Origin: Terriglobales bacterium
GTDB taxonomy: Bacteria; Acidobacteriota; Terriglobia; Terriglobales; Acidobacteriaceae
NCBI GenBank assembly: GCA_025462725.1
Contig: JAOAPE010000008.1
Coordinates: 186,001-250,000, forward strand
DNA: 64,000 bases
Direction of reading: 5' to 3'
Shown: positions 25,701 through 33,327 of the stretch, piece by piece
Layout of the letters: each line of letters begins with the position of its first letter
Numbering within the stretch: the first letter of the stretch is position 1
Notes under the pieces: generated by a model
Seen by the model: the letters and a program-made list of their open reading frames with translations, nothing else
What the model was told of the DNA's origin: nothing
The model's database searches: none
Made by a program: the position numbers and the translations under genes

Positions 25701-25853
25701 CAGTTTGGTGGCGTCTGCGAATCGGAAACTTTTGTGGAATTGGAGACGATACGTGGAGAGCGGGCGAGATTCCCGCTTGTGGGCCGCCATGCGGTCAAGA
25801 CATTCCGTAAGACCGCTGGACTGGGCCGTTAAGATTTCGACGTTTGTGCGCAT
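22746..25853 (-). CDS. treY: Malto-oligosyltrehalose synthase
   Basis: This 1035-residue GH13-type enzyme isomerises the reducing end of malto-oligosaccharides to a trehalosyl unit. The N-terminus STYRLQFHKSFRFADATKLL, SPILKARAGSTHGYDI, the region-II motif SGVRIDHCDGLLNP (catalytic Asp) and the C-terminal PGVPDIYQGTELWD and VDPDNRRPVDF are diagnostic. It is somewhat longer than usual (about 700-950), partly from a low-complexity insert near residues 590-620 rich in Gly/Asn/Arg/Asp. The partner hydrolase treZ and treX are not within the window. Starts at 25853 or 25790 are both possible; neither has a clear ribosome binding site. Trehalose made this way serves in osmotic and desiccation tolerance. 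Confidence 0.95.
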   Translation of the reverse strand: MRTNVEILTAQSSGLTECLDRMAAHKRESRPLSTYRLQFHKSFRFADATKLLPYLHSLGISHVYSSPILKARAGSTHGYDITDHNLINPEIGTEAEFHEFVGELKRLNMGQILDAVPNHMGIGMGDNPWWRDVLENGQASEYADFFDIDWDPLKSELRDKLLLPILGNQYGEELEEGRIQLAYETEFLLRYYDKAFPIDPQTIPLVFESLLAEAPTDPDIRAFDATLGDLRNLPLHSETNAEAVARRRALAPQLLKRLVEIIDSSDNVRRAVHEAIVAINGHPGNSASYDALHRLLEAQAYRLAHWRVSAEEINYRRFFDINELVGLRMENPKVFAETHRLMRRLLSDGSISGVRIDHCDGLLNPRQYLIRLQMLFAASQCCGPEPHAPVSENGIELELQTAFGQHNWMGQHAPLYTVVEKILEPGEQLPIEWPVDGTSGYDFANLVNGIFIQQANERAFTNTYARFIGGLPDFESILYGSKKLIMNTALSSEVNVLAHMLDEISSSDRHARDFTRKALRDAIRETIACFPIYRSYIDERGEITERDRRYIHQSVAIAKRRNAGTASAVFDFLRSILLLESDHICQSTNGRNGVDGHPGTSEARRNGNASDDTKDQLYYRKLQFTLKFQQLTGPVMAKGLEDTASYVYNRFVSVNEVGGSPKLFGHPVQEFHRGNLIRAEHWPFSMLATSTHDTKRSEDVRSRLDVLSELPRQWSASAMRWRRTNASKKRVLTDGRTVPDLNEEYLLYQTLVGAWPLRIETDEQRQELITRIQEYMAKALHEAKVNLSWINPDPEYIAATNDFIARILTPGTRNKSNLFLESIETFLPAVQYFGLLNSLAQAILKITSPGVPDIYQGTELWDFSLVDPDNRRPVDFEQREKFMRELSQKKDSSLLQVATGLLADLPADEGLVKLYINTRALQFRRENPELFRLAPYIPIEVTGDKRDHVVAFARTSPPNQMAIVAAPLFAHTLMKGRIAPPTGDVWADTELSLPENAPDSFENVLTGEILNVTNRRTLLLKEIFANFPVALLTTT

Positions 25854-25918
25854 CCGTAAGCGGTTTAGATGCCGGATGCGAAGGCGGTTATAGCTATGAC
25901 TCTGGTGCGAGCGGAAAC

Positions 25919-25947
25919 AAAAAAGGCGACCCGGAGGTCGCCTTTTT
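25919..25947 (-). terminator. Terminator of the cold shock gene, bidirectional
   Basis: AAAAAGGCGACC and GGTCGCCTTTTT form a perfect 12-base stem around CGGA. A T run follows on both strands, so it can end the leftward cold shock transcript and block anything coming from the left. Confidence 0.88.
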
Positions 25948-25965
25948 GATTGCGATGCTTACAGC

Positions 25966-26166
25966 TTAGAGAACAGTGACGTTCTCAGCCTGCCAGCCTT
26001 TGGGGCCCTTAACAACGCTGAATTGAACCGCTTGGCCTTCCTGCAATGAGCGGAAGCCGTTTGACTGGATGGCTGAGAAATGTACGAATACATCCTCGCC
26101 GCCCTGACGGGTGATGAAACCAAATCCTTTAGCGTCGTTGAACCACTTAACTGTTCCTTGTTCCAT
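25966..26166 (-). CDS. Cold shock protein, CspA family
   Basis: This 66-residue single OB-fold nucleic-acid binding protein carries both RNA-binding motifs: KGFGFI (residues 13-18) and DVFVHF (25-30), plus KWFNDAKG at the start. It acts as an RNA chaperone in the cytoplasm. The ATG at 26166 follows AAAGGAAC, and the family length fixes the start; an open frame extending to 26403 is untranslated leader. The long upstream stretch (about 230 bases to the next gene) leaves room for the structured 5' leader typical of cold shock messages, but no conserved cold-box was recognised. A strong terminator follows at once. Confidence 0.96.
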   Translation of the reverse strand: MEQGTVKWFNDAKGFGFITRQGGEDVFVHFSAIQSNGFRSLQEGQAVQFSVVKGPKGWQAENVTVL

Positions 26167-26418
26167 GATGGTGCTTGTTCCTTTAGTGTTGATTTTGATT
26201 GATACGAAGAAAGGAAACCGGAAGGTACTTAAGGCAGGTACGTGCTGTAGAGCAGAACCGCTTGATACTACCGCTTCAAATCTAACGCAGGTAAATAATA
26301 ACACAATTTGGGCAGTTTTTTCGAGAGCTGGACAAGGCCAGCAGTACCGGGCCGGTGTTATTCTGTCGCTCTTGCGTTGGGCCGCAAAGCGCGAGAATAA
26401 CAATCGGGGTTGGCTTCA

Positions 26419-26718
26419 ATGAAACAGTTTGTTCCAGGGGACCACGTTCCGCAGGCAGGCACATATCGTGTCTATCACTACAAACACCGCATGCCGCACC
26501 TGGTAAACACGCTATTGGTGCAGTTCCCATTGTGTTCAAAGTGCGGGGACAAAGTCCGATTCGAAGAGACCGCCACAGACGCGGAGGCTGCAGGGAAGTG
26601 GCTGCGGCATGATCCCGATTTTATGGATACGACGGTAGGTATAAAGGTCCGCAAACCCACCGCGCTTGCGGCGGTGAAAAATATCTTTCTGCCGATCTTG
26701 TGGCTATGCGGCACTTAG
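26419..26718 (+). CDS. Small hypothetical protein with a CxxC zinc-ribbon-like motif
   Basis: This 99-residue protein opens with KQFVPGDHVPQAGTYRVYH, resembling the short YjzC-type segment found in several small bacterial proteins, followed by a single Cys-x2-Cys pair (PLCSKCGDKVRFEE) near residues 40-43. The C-terminal part, KNIFLPILWLCGT, is hydrophobic. Two more cysteines needed for a full zinc ribbon are absent, so a dimeric zinc site or a redox pair is possible. The ATG at 26419 is preferred over a TTG nine bases earlier; the ribosome binding site is weak (GGGG). It is divergent from the cold shock gene. Function unknown. Confidence 0.65.
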   Translation: MKQFVPGDHVPQAGTYRVYHYKHRMPHLVNTLLVQFPLCSKCGDKVRFEETATDAEAAGKWLRHDPDFMDTTVGIKVRKPTALAAVKNIFLPILWLCGT

Positions 26719-26802
26719 AACTTCACCTCCTTTACTAAACGCCTGCCCACAGGCGAAAATGAATCTGTCGTTGTAACTCCCCATATCCCCACAGGAGAAT
26801 CC

Positions 26803-26988
26803 ATGCCAGTCACCGGCGAGCTTATCCGCTTGCAGAATTATGTTGATGACATTGCCACCACTTTGCGCCGAATCACGGCGACCATGCCTTTCATGACCAC
26901 GGAAGAGCGCAAGCAGCTTTCCGACTATATGCGGAAGTCTGATCCGAATTTTCTGGCCGTGCTCGAGCGCCTGGAAAAGGGACAGTAA
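26803..26988 (+). CDS. Small hypothetical helical protein coupled to a hydroxyacyl-CoA dehydrogenase
   Basis: This 61-residue soluble protein is predicted to be nearly all helical (ELIRLQNYVDDIATTLRRI, then TTEERKQLSDYMRKSDPNFL). CAGGAG lies 7 bases before the ATG. Its stop TAA shares a base with the next start (TAATG), so translation is coupled to the 3-hydroxyacyl-CoA dehydrogenase. No family is recognised; coupling suggests a regulatory or stabilising partner for the enzyme, which is inference. Confidence 0.7.
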   Translation: MPVTGELIRLQNYVDDIATTLRRITATMPFMTTEERKQLSDYMRKSDPNFLAVLERLEKGQ

Positions 26989-27899
26989 TGGCGCAGATCA
27001 AGACAGTCTCCGTTATTGGCGCGGGAATCATGGGGCGGGGTATCGCCCACTCTGCGGCGCTGGGCGGATATCGGACCATCATCGAAGACATTGTTCCTGC
27101 CAGCTTGCGCCGGGCGGAGAGCGAGATTCGCGCGAACCTCGACAAGGCTGTGGAACTCGGGAAAGTCACCAAGGAAGCTGCGGACGCGGCGCATAAGCGA
27201 ATCGAGTACGCAGGTTCGGTGGAAGAAGCGGCGCGAGAAGCTGACCTGGTGATCGAAGCAGTGCCGGAGGAGATGGAATCCAAGATCGAGATATTTACGC
27301 TGCTCGATAAGGTTTGCCGTCCGGAGACGATTCTGGCTTCGAATACTTCGTCGTTCAGCATTACGGAGATTGCATCGGTGACGTATCGGGCACCGAAGTG
27401 TCTGGGCATGCACTTCTTCAATCCTGTTCACAAGATGAAGTTGCTGGAGATTGTCCGCGGTCTGGAGACCGACGAGAGCACGATTTCAGCATGCAGCGAA
27501 GTGGGCCGGAACATGGGAAAAGAGGTGGTAGTGATTCGGGAGTCCCCCGGATTTATCACCAGCAGGATCAATGCTTTGATCGGGAATGAGGCATTCAACA
27601 TGCTTCAAGAAGGTGTTGCATCTGCTTCAGATATAGACAAAGCCTTAAAGTTGGGCTTGAACCATCCGATGGGGCCGTTTGAGATGGTGGACCTGGTGGG
27701 ATTGGACACCCGGCTGCACATCCTTGAGTACCTGCAGAAGACGCTGGGAGAGAAATTCCGACCATCGGCATTGATGGTGCAGTATGTGAAAGCCGGGCGG
27801 CTGGGAAGGAAGTCGGGGCGCGGAGTTTACGACTATCCTGAGCAAGCGAAGGCAGCGGTTCCGGCCAAAGACTCAGAAAAGGTGAAAGCCGGGAAGTAA
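26988..27899 (+). CDS. 3-hydroxyacyl-CoA (3-hydroxybutyryl-CoA) dehydrogenase
   Basis: This 303-residue single-function enzyme has the NAD motif VIGAGIMGRGIAHSAALGGY at 9-28 and NTSSFSITEIA in the catalytic domain. The catalytic histidine of LGMHFFNPVHKMKLLEIV lies near residue 143 (HFFNPVHKMKLLE shows the His-Glu pair), and the C-terminal dimerisation domain has NHPMGPFEMVDLVGLD and GRLGRKSGRGVYDY. Length and motifs fit the Hbd/PaaH group, which oxidises (S)-3-hydroxyacyl-CoA to 3-ketoacyl-CoA in beta-oxidation or runs in reverse in butanoate synthesis. It is coupled to the small upstream gene and closed by a strong terminator, so it forms a two-gene operon apart from the beta-oxidation cluster at 41-51 kb. 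Confidence 0.95.
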   Translation: MAQIKTVSVIGAGIMGRGIAHSAALGGYRTIIEDIVPASLRRAESEIRANLDKAVELGKVTKEAADAAHKRIEYAGSVEEAAREADLVIEAVPEEMESKIEIFTLLDKVCRPETILASNTSSFSITEIASVTYRAPKCLGMHFFNPVHKMKLLEIVRGLETDESTISACSEVGRNMGKEVVVIRESPGFITSRINALIGNEAFNMLQEGVASASDIDKALKLGLNHPMGPFEMVDLVGLDTRLHILEYLQKTLGEKFRPSALMVQYVKAGRLGRKSGRGVYDYPEQAKAAVPAKDSEKVKAGK

Positions 27900-27920
27900 G
27901 TGTCAGCTCGAATTTGCAGA

Positions 27921-27950
27921 GGGGGACGATCTCAAGATCGTCCCCTTTTT
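27921..27950 (+). terminator. Rho-independent terminator after the 3-hydroxyacyl-CoA dehydrogenase gene
   Basis: GGGGACGATCT and AGATCGTCCCC form a perfect 11-base stem with a minimal loop, followed by TTTTTCTAG. It separates the dehydrogenase operon from the permease pair. Confidence 0.9.
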
Positions 27951-28039
27951 CTAGTTAACTGAAACCCATTTCCGCAGTCTTAAGGGTAAGGGAAATTGCG
28001 GGAACCGGAGTGCGGCGCATTCCGTATAGGTAAGTGATC

Positions 28040-29293
28040 ATGCGAATGTTCTTCGACATCTTCGGGCAGACGTTGCGCACCCTGTGGGCGCACAAGTTGC
28101 GATCGTTCCTCACTATGTTCGGAATTGCGTGGGGAGTAGGTTCGCTGCTGCTGCTTGTCGGACTGGGTGAGGGTTTCCGGTCTGGCAATCGGCGGGAGTT
28201 GAGCCAGATGGGCGAAAACATCATGTTCATCTTCCCCGCAAAAGTGCCGGCCCAACCGGGCAGCACTGCCGGCGGACGTCCTTACTTTTTGACGTATCGC
28301 GACTGGCAGGCGATCCACGACGAAGCGAAGACTGTGGGCAACAGTGCGCCTGTGATCAACAGGCAGGACATCCGCGCAGTCAGCCAATATGCAAATACCA
28401 ACGGACAGACTTTCGGAGTGACGCCGAACTACAACCAGATTCGTACCCTTCCCATAGCTGCCGGACGCTGGATCAGCGAGCAGGACGAAGCGGAACGTCG
28501 GCAGGTGGCGGTCGTCGGGCATGAGATGCGCAAGAGCATGTTCCCGGGAAGGCCGGCGCTGGGCGAATCCATCTTGCTGAACGGATTGCGTTTTGAAGTC
28601 ATCGGCTATCTGGACGTGATCGGAAAAGAAGAGACGAACAACGGAACCAACCAGCGGGTGTTCATCCCGTTCTCGACGATGCATGAATTCTTTCCGTTGA
28701 AAGACGAGAAGCTGCCTGACGATGCGGTGTCGTTCATTAATTATCGCCCCAAGGAAAAAGAACAGCATTTGCTCGCGAAAGAGGAAGTGCGCAGGGTCGT
28801 CGCGCGGAACCATGATTTCGATTACAAACTGGAAGATGCATTCGAAGACTGGGACACGGTTCAAAGCGAGCAGACAGTCGGGAAAATCTTCGACGCGATG
28901 AACATGTTCCTGGGCAGCGTAGGGCTGGTCACGCTAGCCTTGGGCGGCATCGGCATCATCAACATCATGCTCGTGGCCGTGACCGAGCGGACGAAAGAGA
29001 TCGGGTTGCGTCGCGCCCTGGGTGCAACCAGAGCGACCATCATGACGCAGTTCTTCCTTGAAGGCGCATTCCTCACGCTGATCAGCGGTGCAATCGGAAT
29101 CCTTGTCTCTGGCGGGTTCATGGCAGCGCTAGGTACATTGCCGTCGCCTGAAGGATTCGATCCTCCGAAACTTGTGCCGTGGTCAGCCGCGGTTGCGATT
29201 GCCGCGCTTTCTATCGCTGGCACAGTTGCTGGGCTTTATCCTGCGCGTAAAGCAGCAATGCTTGAGCCGGTAGAAGCATTGAGGAAAGAGTAG
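28040..29293 (+). CDS. MacB-like ABC transporter permease, first of a pair
   Basis: This protein of about 417 residues has the MacB/FtsX build. A first helix (RSFLTMFGIAWGVGSLLLL) is followed by a periplasmic MacB_PCD domain (residues 45-270) and a C-terminal three-helix FtsX block with GGIGIINIMLVAVTERTKEI and LRRALGATRATI. It lacks any ATPase domain. The ATG at 28040 is chosen, with AGG 9 bases upstream; a GTG at 28034 is also possible. The next gene is a second permease of the same family 5 bases after its stop. Neither ATPase nor membrane-fusion protein is next to them, so the partners must be encoded elsewhere. Confidence 0.9.
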   Translation: MRMFFDIFGQTLRTLWAHKLRSFLTMFGIAWGVGSLLLLVGLGEGFRSGNRRELSQMGENIMFIFPAKVPAQPGSTAGGRPYFLTYRDWQAIHDEAKTVGNSAPVINRQDIRAVSQYANTNGQTFGVTPNYNQIRTLPIAAGRWISEQDEAERRQVAVVGHEMRKSMFPGRPALGESILLNGLRFEVIGYLDVIGKEETNNGTNQRVFIPFSTMHEFFPLKDEKLPDDAVSFINYRPKEKEQHLLAKEEVRRVVARNHDFDYKLEDAFEDWDTVQSEQTVGKIFDAMNMFLGSVGLVTLALGGIGIINIMLVAVTERTKEIGLRRALGATRATIMTQFFLEGAFLTLISGAIGILVSGGFMAALGTLPSPEGFDPPKLVPWSAAVAIAALSIAGTVAGLYPARKAAMLEPVEALRKE

Positions 29294-29298
29294 CTGCC

Positions 29299-30540
29299 AT
29301 GCTTAAAGACTTATTAGGACAGGCTTACAGCGCGATGCAACACAATCGACGTCGCACGGCGATGACGATGATCGGCATGGCCTGGGGCATCGCCACGGTG
29401 GTGCTGCTGCTGGCGTATGGATCGGGCTTCGGACGCGCCATCAACACGATATTCGCTTCATTTGGCGCGAAGGTCATAGGCGTGTTTCCCGGAAGGACAT
29501 CACAACAAGCAGGTGGCAGCAAGGCGGGAACACAGGTCAAACTTGAACTGGATGACATTGATCGTCTGGTTACGGGCGTTCCGTTGATCACGCGTATTTC
29601 TCCGGACGTGAGCAAACAAGCTTCAGTCAGCGCCAATGGACGTTCGTTCGTCTTTGAAACGCTGGGTGATTATCCGGCCATACAGAAGATACGCAAGTTG
29701 ACTCCAGCGGAAGGCAGGTTCTTCTCTGATGCGGACAACAATGCTAGAGCTCGGGTGGCGGTGTTGGGATCGGAAGCGAAGACGAAACTGTTTTCAGGCG
29801 AATACGCGATCGGGCAGTCGATACGACTTGATGGGGTGACCTTCACTATCATCGGCGTGCTTGATCCCAAGATGCAAGAGGGCAACGACAATATCAATCG
29901 GCTGGTGTATATCCCATTTACCACTATGGGAGATCTGAAAGACACGCGATACCTGGACGGAATCTGGATCGATTACGAGTCGAATGAATACTTGAAAGTG
30001 GAGCAGATGGTACGCGGGACACTGGCCTCAGCACACCAGTTCCAACCATCTGATAAACGCGCTGTCTTCATCTTCAATTCCATGAAGCAGGTAAAACAGT
30101 TTGAGATCGTGACGACGGGGTTGCAGGTGCTGCTGGCGTTCATAGGAACGCTGACGCTGGGAATCGGCGGTGTGGGACTGATGAACATCATGCTGGTTGC
30201 CGTGACGCAGAGGACGCGAGAGATCGGCGTGGAAAAAGCGTTGGGCGCGCAGAAGAAACATATCCTGACGCAGTTCATGGCGGAAGCCATGGCAATCACG
30301 TTCATTGGCGGAGCGCTAGGGATCGTGTTGGCGTACGCGGTATCGTTGGGCGTGGGAAGGCTAACGTTTTACAGCGCCCTGGCGAAGAACGCTGAAGCGG
30401 CGGACATCCGCCTGATCATCTCGCCGACAAGCCTCGTTGTTTCGACGGGTATTCTGATCATTGTTGGATTAGTGAGTGGGATGTTGCCGGCATTGAGAGC
30501 GGCGAACCTGGATCCAATCGAGGCGCTACGGTACGAGTGA
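29299..30540 (+). CDS. MacB-like ABC transporter permease, second of a pair
   Basis: This 413-residue protein is of the same build as its upstream neighbour: helix 1 (TAMTMIGMAWGIATVVLLLA), a periplasmic domain, and the FtsX block GGVGLMNIMLVAVTQRTREI, VEKALGAQKKHIL. The two proteins are clearly related, probably by an old duplication, and would form a heterodimeric permease for export of a lipoprotein, peptide or other hydrophobic ligand; the cargo is unknown. The ATG at 29299 has AGGAAAG some 12 bases upstream. A terminator follows the stop. Confidence 0.9.
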   Translation: MLKDLLGQAYSAMQHNRRRTAMTMIGMAWGIATVVLLLAYGSGFGRAINTIFASFGAKVIGVFPGRTSQQAGGSKAGTQVKLELDDIDRLVTGVPLITRISPDVSKQASVSANGRSFVFETLGDYPAIQKIRKLTPAEGRFFSDADNNARARVAVLGSEAKTKLFSGEYAIGQSIRLDGVTFTIIGVLDPKMQEGNDNINRLVYIPFTTMGDLKDTRYLDGIWIDYESNEYLKVEQMVRGTLASAHQFQPSDKRAVFIFNSMKQVKQFEIVTTGLQVLLAFIGTLTLGIGGVGLMNIMLVAVTQRTREIGVEKALGAQKKHILTQFMAEAMAITFIGGALGIVLAYAVSLGVGRLTFYSALAKNAEAADIRLIISPTSLVVSTGILIIVGLVSGMLPALRAANLDPIEALRYE

Positions 30541-30575
30541 AGACATTTGTAATTTTAATTTGTGATTCAAAACTG

Positions 30576-30607
30576 AAAGGCGTCCGGATTTGCTGGACGC
30601 CTTTGTT
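30576..30607 (+). terminator. Terminator between the permease pair and the prepilin-like gene
   Basis: AAAGGCGTCC and GGACGCCTTT enclose GGATTTGCT, with T-rich sequence on both sides (TTTGTTCTT to the right, TTTCAGTTTTG on the other strand). It probably serves both convergent genes. Confidence 0.82.
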
Positions 30608-30617
30608 CTTGCCGAGA

Positions 30618-31121
30618 TTACTGAATGCCCTGTTTGTTTTTCCAGCAGGTAGCCGCGGTGCCATCGTCTGCATACCAGATGATTCCGCCTGAAGTCTTTC
30701 CGGCATCGGAATTCAATTCAGTACAGAAAGCACGCCGACCAGACTTGCCGACTTCCAGAGGGACCGCGGAGATCTGGACAGTATTTTGCGGTTTCGAAAC
30801 ACCGGGACAACTCACGTCATAGCGATAGCCGTTGCGGTTGTCATGTCCCTTGGCCAGGCTTTCGTCGATCAAACCAGCATTTTCAGAGTTGAATTTTTGT
30901 TCTGCCTTTGGCTTGTCTTTTTCGCTGCCCAAACCCAGGCGCGTGATGTCGCAGGCGAATCCAGCATCCTTGTATTGGTTCGAATAGAAAGTCTCGGCTG
31001 TGTTCAGAGTGCGCATTGCTCCAACAGCGCTGCGCTCATTTTTTATGGCGTCAGATGCTTCCTGCGCCGATATCGAGACGGAAATCAGCAAAAATAAGAG
31101 ACAGAGTTCTTGCTTCTTCAT
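30618..31121 (-). CDS. Secreted prepilin-like hypothetical protein
   Basis: This 167-residue protein has a signal peptide (KKQELCLLFLLISVSISAQ, cleavage near residue 20). Its mature start, NERSAVGAMRTLNTAETFYS, closely resembles the early globular part of acidobacterial type IV pilin-like proteins, where a ThrIleAsnThrAla-type block follows the N-terminal helix. The usual prepilin cleavage motif and long hydrophobic helix are missing, so it is a secreted relative and not a true pilin. Four cysteines could form two disulfides. The ATG at 31121 has TAGGAG 7 bases upstream, which rules out the longer frame to 31190. Function unknown. Confidence 0.75.
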   Translation of the reverse strand: MKKQELCLLFLLISVSISAQEASDAIKNERSAVGAMRTLNTAETFYSNQYKDAGFACDITRLGLGSEKDKPKAEQKFNSENAGLIDESLAKGHDNRNGYRYDVSCPGVSKPQNTVQISAVPLEVGKSGRRAFCTELNSDAGKTSGGIIWYADDGTAATCWKNKQGIQ

Positions 31122-31189
31122 AGTCAGACTCCTAACGTAAGCGCCGCACCAATACTCCCCAGCCGAGGATTGTACCTGCATTTCTGCCA

Positions 31190-31218
31190 AAGAAAAAAGC
31201 CACCCAAAGTGGGTGGCT
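31190..31218 (-). terminator. Terminator of the M1-like gene
   Basis: Read leftward, AGCCACCC and GGGTGGCT form an 8-base stem around ACTTT (CAAAG on the plus strand) and are followed by TTTTTTCTTT. It ends the leftward transcript of the M1-like/TPR gene. Confidence 0.88.
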
Positions 31219-31239
31219 CTCTGTTTGGATTGCTACGCC

Positions 31240-33222
31240 CTATCGGCCGCTGGCGTCCTTCTCTTTCTTGAATGGGGCTGAGAGATATCGGCGGGCTTCG
31301 TCGAGCGCACCTTGCGTATTGTCGTTCGTCTGAAGCGCTTGACGATATTCGTTGGTCGCGCGTTCGCGTTGTCCGGTCACGTCAAAGATCTTGCCCAGTT
31401 GAATGTGGCTCCAGACTTCCGTCCATTTGGGTTCGCCATCGCCGTTGAGCGATTCACGATATGAATTTGCGGCGGCCTGGTAGTTCCGCTGGAGGAAGAA
31501 GACTTCCGCGATCCGATAGTGCGCAAGCGAGCTGCTGTGATTCGATTCCAGAGATTTGCTGAACTGCTTGAGGGCTTCGGCGTAGTCGCCCTGCGCGACC
31601 ATCTGCTGTCCGCGAAGAATAGAGACGCGAACTTTCAGATCGTCTGAGTTTTTCAGCACCCAATTGTTGGGATCGATGGCGATGCGTCGGGGCTTGCCGA
31701 ATGTCTCAATGGAATACGGCGACTTGGTGCCGACTACTTCGATGCGCTTCATCTCCGGCTGACCGTCAGTATCCACGCGCACTTCCATCGGCATGCGGAA
31801 GAGATCGAGGTCCTGAGTGACTTCACCAGTAACGCGGAAGCCTTTGGCGACGCGATAGATCGAGTACTTGTTCTTGAACTCCGGTGCGCCGGTTCCGTCG
31901 AGCCACTGAGCGAAGAAGGGGACGAGGTTGTCACCGTGTATGGATTGCGCGACTTTGGCGAAATCATCCGCGCGGACGGCCTTGCCTGCGTACTGCGTTG
32001 TGAATGTCTTCATGATGCGGTCGAACGCGGCGTTGCCTACGTCCCAACGCAACATGTGCAAGATCATTCCGCCTTTGTCAGTGGTGAGCGATTGGAATTC
32101 CGGCGAGAACATCTCCAGTTTGCCTGCGCTTGAGAGCGGGATATTGTCATAGGCGAGCGCGCCGACAGCCATGTCCTTGGTGGCTTCTTCGAATCCGGCA
32201 GAGCCGGCTGCATGCTCGACGTATCTGACTTCTGAGTAACGAGCGCTGCCATCCTGAAGCCAGAAGTCATCACGAGTGGCGGGACTGACGGAAACGCCGA
32301 ACCACTGGTGCGCGATTGCATTCGCAAGAAGCCGATAGTTCGCTTTCTCACTGATTGCGCGGGAAGCTAGCCCGGCGATCTCAGGAGCCCAGGTAGATGG
32401 GACGGCATCATCCGGGATCTCAACGATGCTCAGCTCAGTTGAGAGCGGCGGGCCATAAAGCGATGTATAAAATTCGAATTCCTTTTCCGCGGTTTCAGCG
32501 TAGATGGGAGCGAAATCTTTCTTCGTTGGCAGGAAGAACGTGCGGATAGTCACTCCGCCAACATTGGCGGTAGTCTCATTAAAGACGCCCGCAATGATAG
32601 TTCCCGGAAAACTGGGCTTGTTCCAAACGAATGTGTGGACAGTTTTTCCGCCTGCGGCAGGTTTCTGAACAGGTGTCCCACTGCCCACTACTCTCATTGC
32701 AGCCGGAGCGGTGATGTTGATGGTAGAAGTGAAACGGTTGGTTCCGTATCCGAGAGTTGGGAACCAGCGGCCGGCGTAGAGCAGATACGAGATCCCGTCG
32801 CCGACATAAGCCAGCTTCAATCCTTCGACAGGGCTGTCATCGCCCGAGGACAGCGTTCCTTCGTAATCGAAATTGAAAGTAGTGCTTTCACCCTTCGGCA
32901 GTCCTGCGGGAAGGGGAATCCGAATGGTGGAGTCCTGAGTGACGCGCTCGGTAGAGAGTGGCTGTCCGGCGGCGTTGGTGACCTTCGTGGGACGAAGCCC
33001 ATTGTGGAGTTCGAAGACGGCGACGCTGATGTCCTCAAGAGCGGTGACTTTCACTTTGGCGTGGGCGACAAGTTTGTGTGTGGCGGGAAAAATCTCAGCG
33101 TCAATGACGTAGTCGTCCGCCCGCAGGCGTGGCTTTTCAGCTGCCTGAAGGTATAAGGGCGTGATGAGGATTAACAGTGCGAAGCAGGAAACTAAAGCAC
33201 GTCGAAGCCGTGCACTTGCCAT
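31240..33222 (-). CDS. M1-family peptidase-like protein with degenerate active site and TPR tail
   Basis: This 660-residue protein is secreted or periplasmic, with a signal peptide at 1-28 (LVSCFALLILITPLYLQAAE). An M1 aminopeptidase N-terminal beta domain is followed by the thermolysin-like domain. There the zinc motif HExxH reads Asn301-Ala-Ile-Ala-His305 in front of QWFG, and the third ligand (usually Glu in WLNEG) is Asp324 in WLQDG. Two of the three zinc ligands and the catalytic Glu are thus changed or lost. A C-terminal TPR region (about 540-650) carries AHYRIAEVFFLQRNYQAAA-type repeats. A binding or scaffold role is more likely than proteolysis. Confidence 0.9.
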   Translation of the reverse strand: MASARLRRALVSCFALLILITPLYLQAAEKPRLRADDYVIDAEIFPATHKLVAHAKVKVTALEDISVAVFELHNGLRPTKVTNAAGQPLSTERVTQDSTIRIPLPAGLPKGESTTFNFDYEGTLSSGDDSPVEGLKLAYVGDGISYLLYAGRWFPTLGYGTNRFTSTINITAPAAMRVVGSGTPVQKPAAGGKTVHTFVWNKPSFPGTIIAGVFNETTANVGGVTIRTFFLPTKKDFAPIYAETAEKEFEFYTSLYGPPLSTELSIVEIPDDAVPSTWAPEIAGLASRAISEKANYRLLANAIAHQWFGVSVSPATRDDFWLQDGSARYSEVRYVEHAAGSAGFEEATKDMAVGALAYDNIPLSSAGKLEMFSPEFQSLTTDKGGMILHMLRWDVGNAAFDRIMKTFTTQYAGKAVRADDFAKVAQSIHGDNLVPFFAQWLDGTGAPEFKNKYSIYRVAKGFRVTGEVTQDLDLFRMPMEVRVDTDGQPEMKRIEVVGTKSPYSIETFGKPRRIAIDPNNWVLKNSDDLKVRVSILRGQQMVAQGDYAEALKQFSKSLESNHSSSLAHYRIAEVFFLQRNYQAAANSYRESLNGDGEPKWTEVWSHIQLGKIFDVTGQRERATNEYRQALQTNDNTQGALDEARRYLSAPFKKEKDASGR

Positions 33223-33327
33223 ATCTATTTGGTTCTCCAGAGAAGCTGCATTTTATTGGATGAGAAATCGCGAAAAAACGATGCTGCTGCTCTTTAAGCT
33301 TAGTCTTTTAGACACAGGTTGTTCAAC

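Noticed and set aside
26167-26403. N-terminal extension of the cold shock protein to 145 residues
   Set aside because: CspA proteins have 65-70 residues; a good ribosome binding site lies before the internal ATG at 26166, and the extension looks like untranslated leader.
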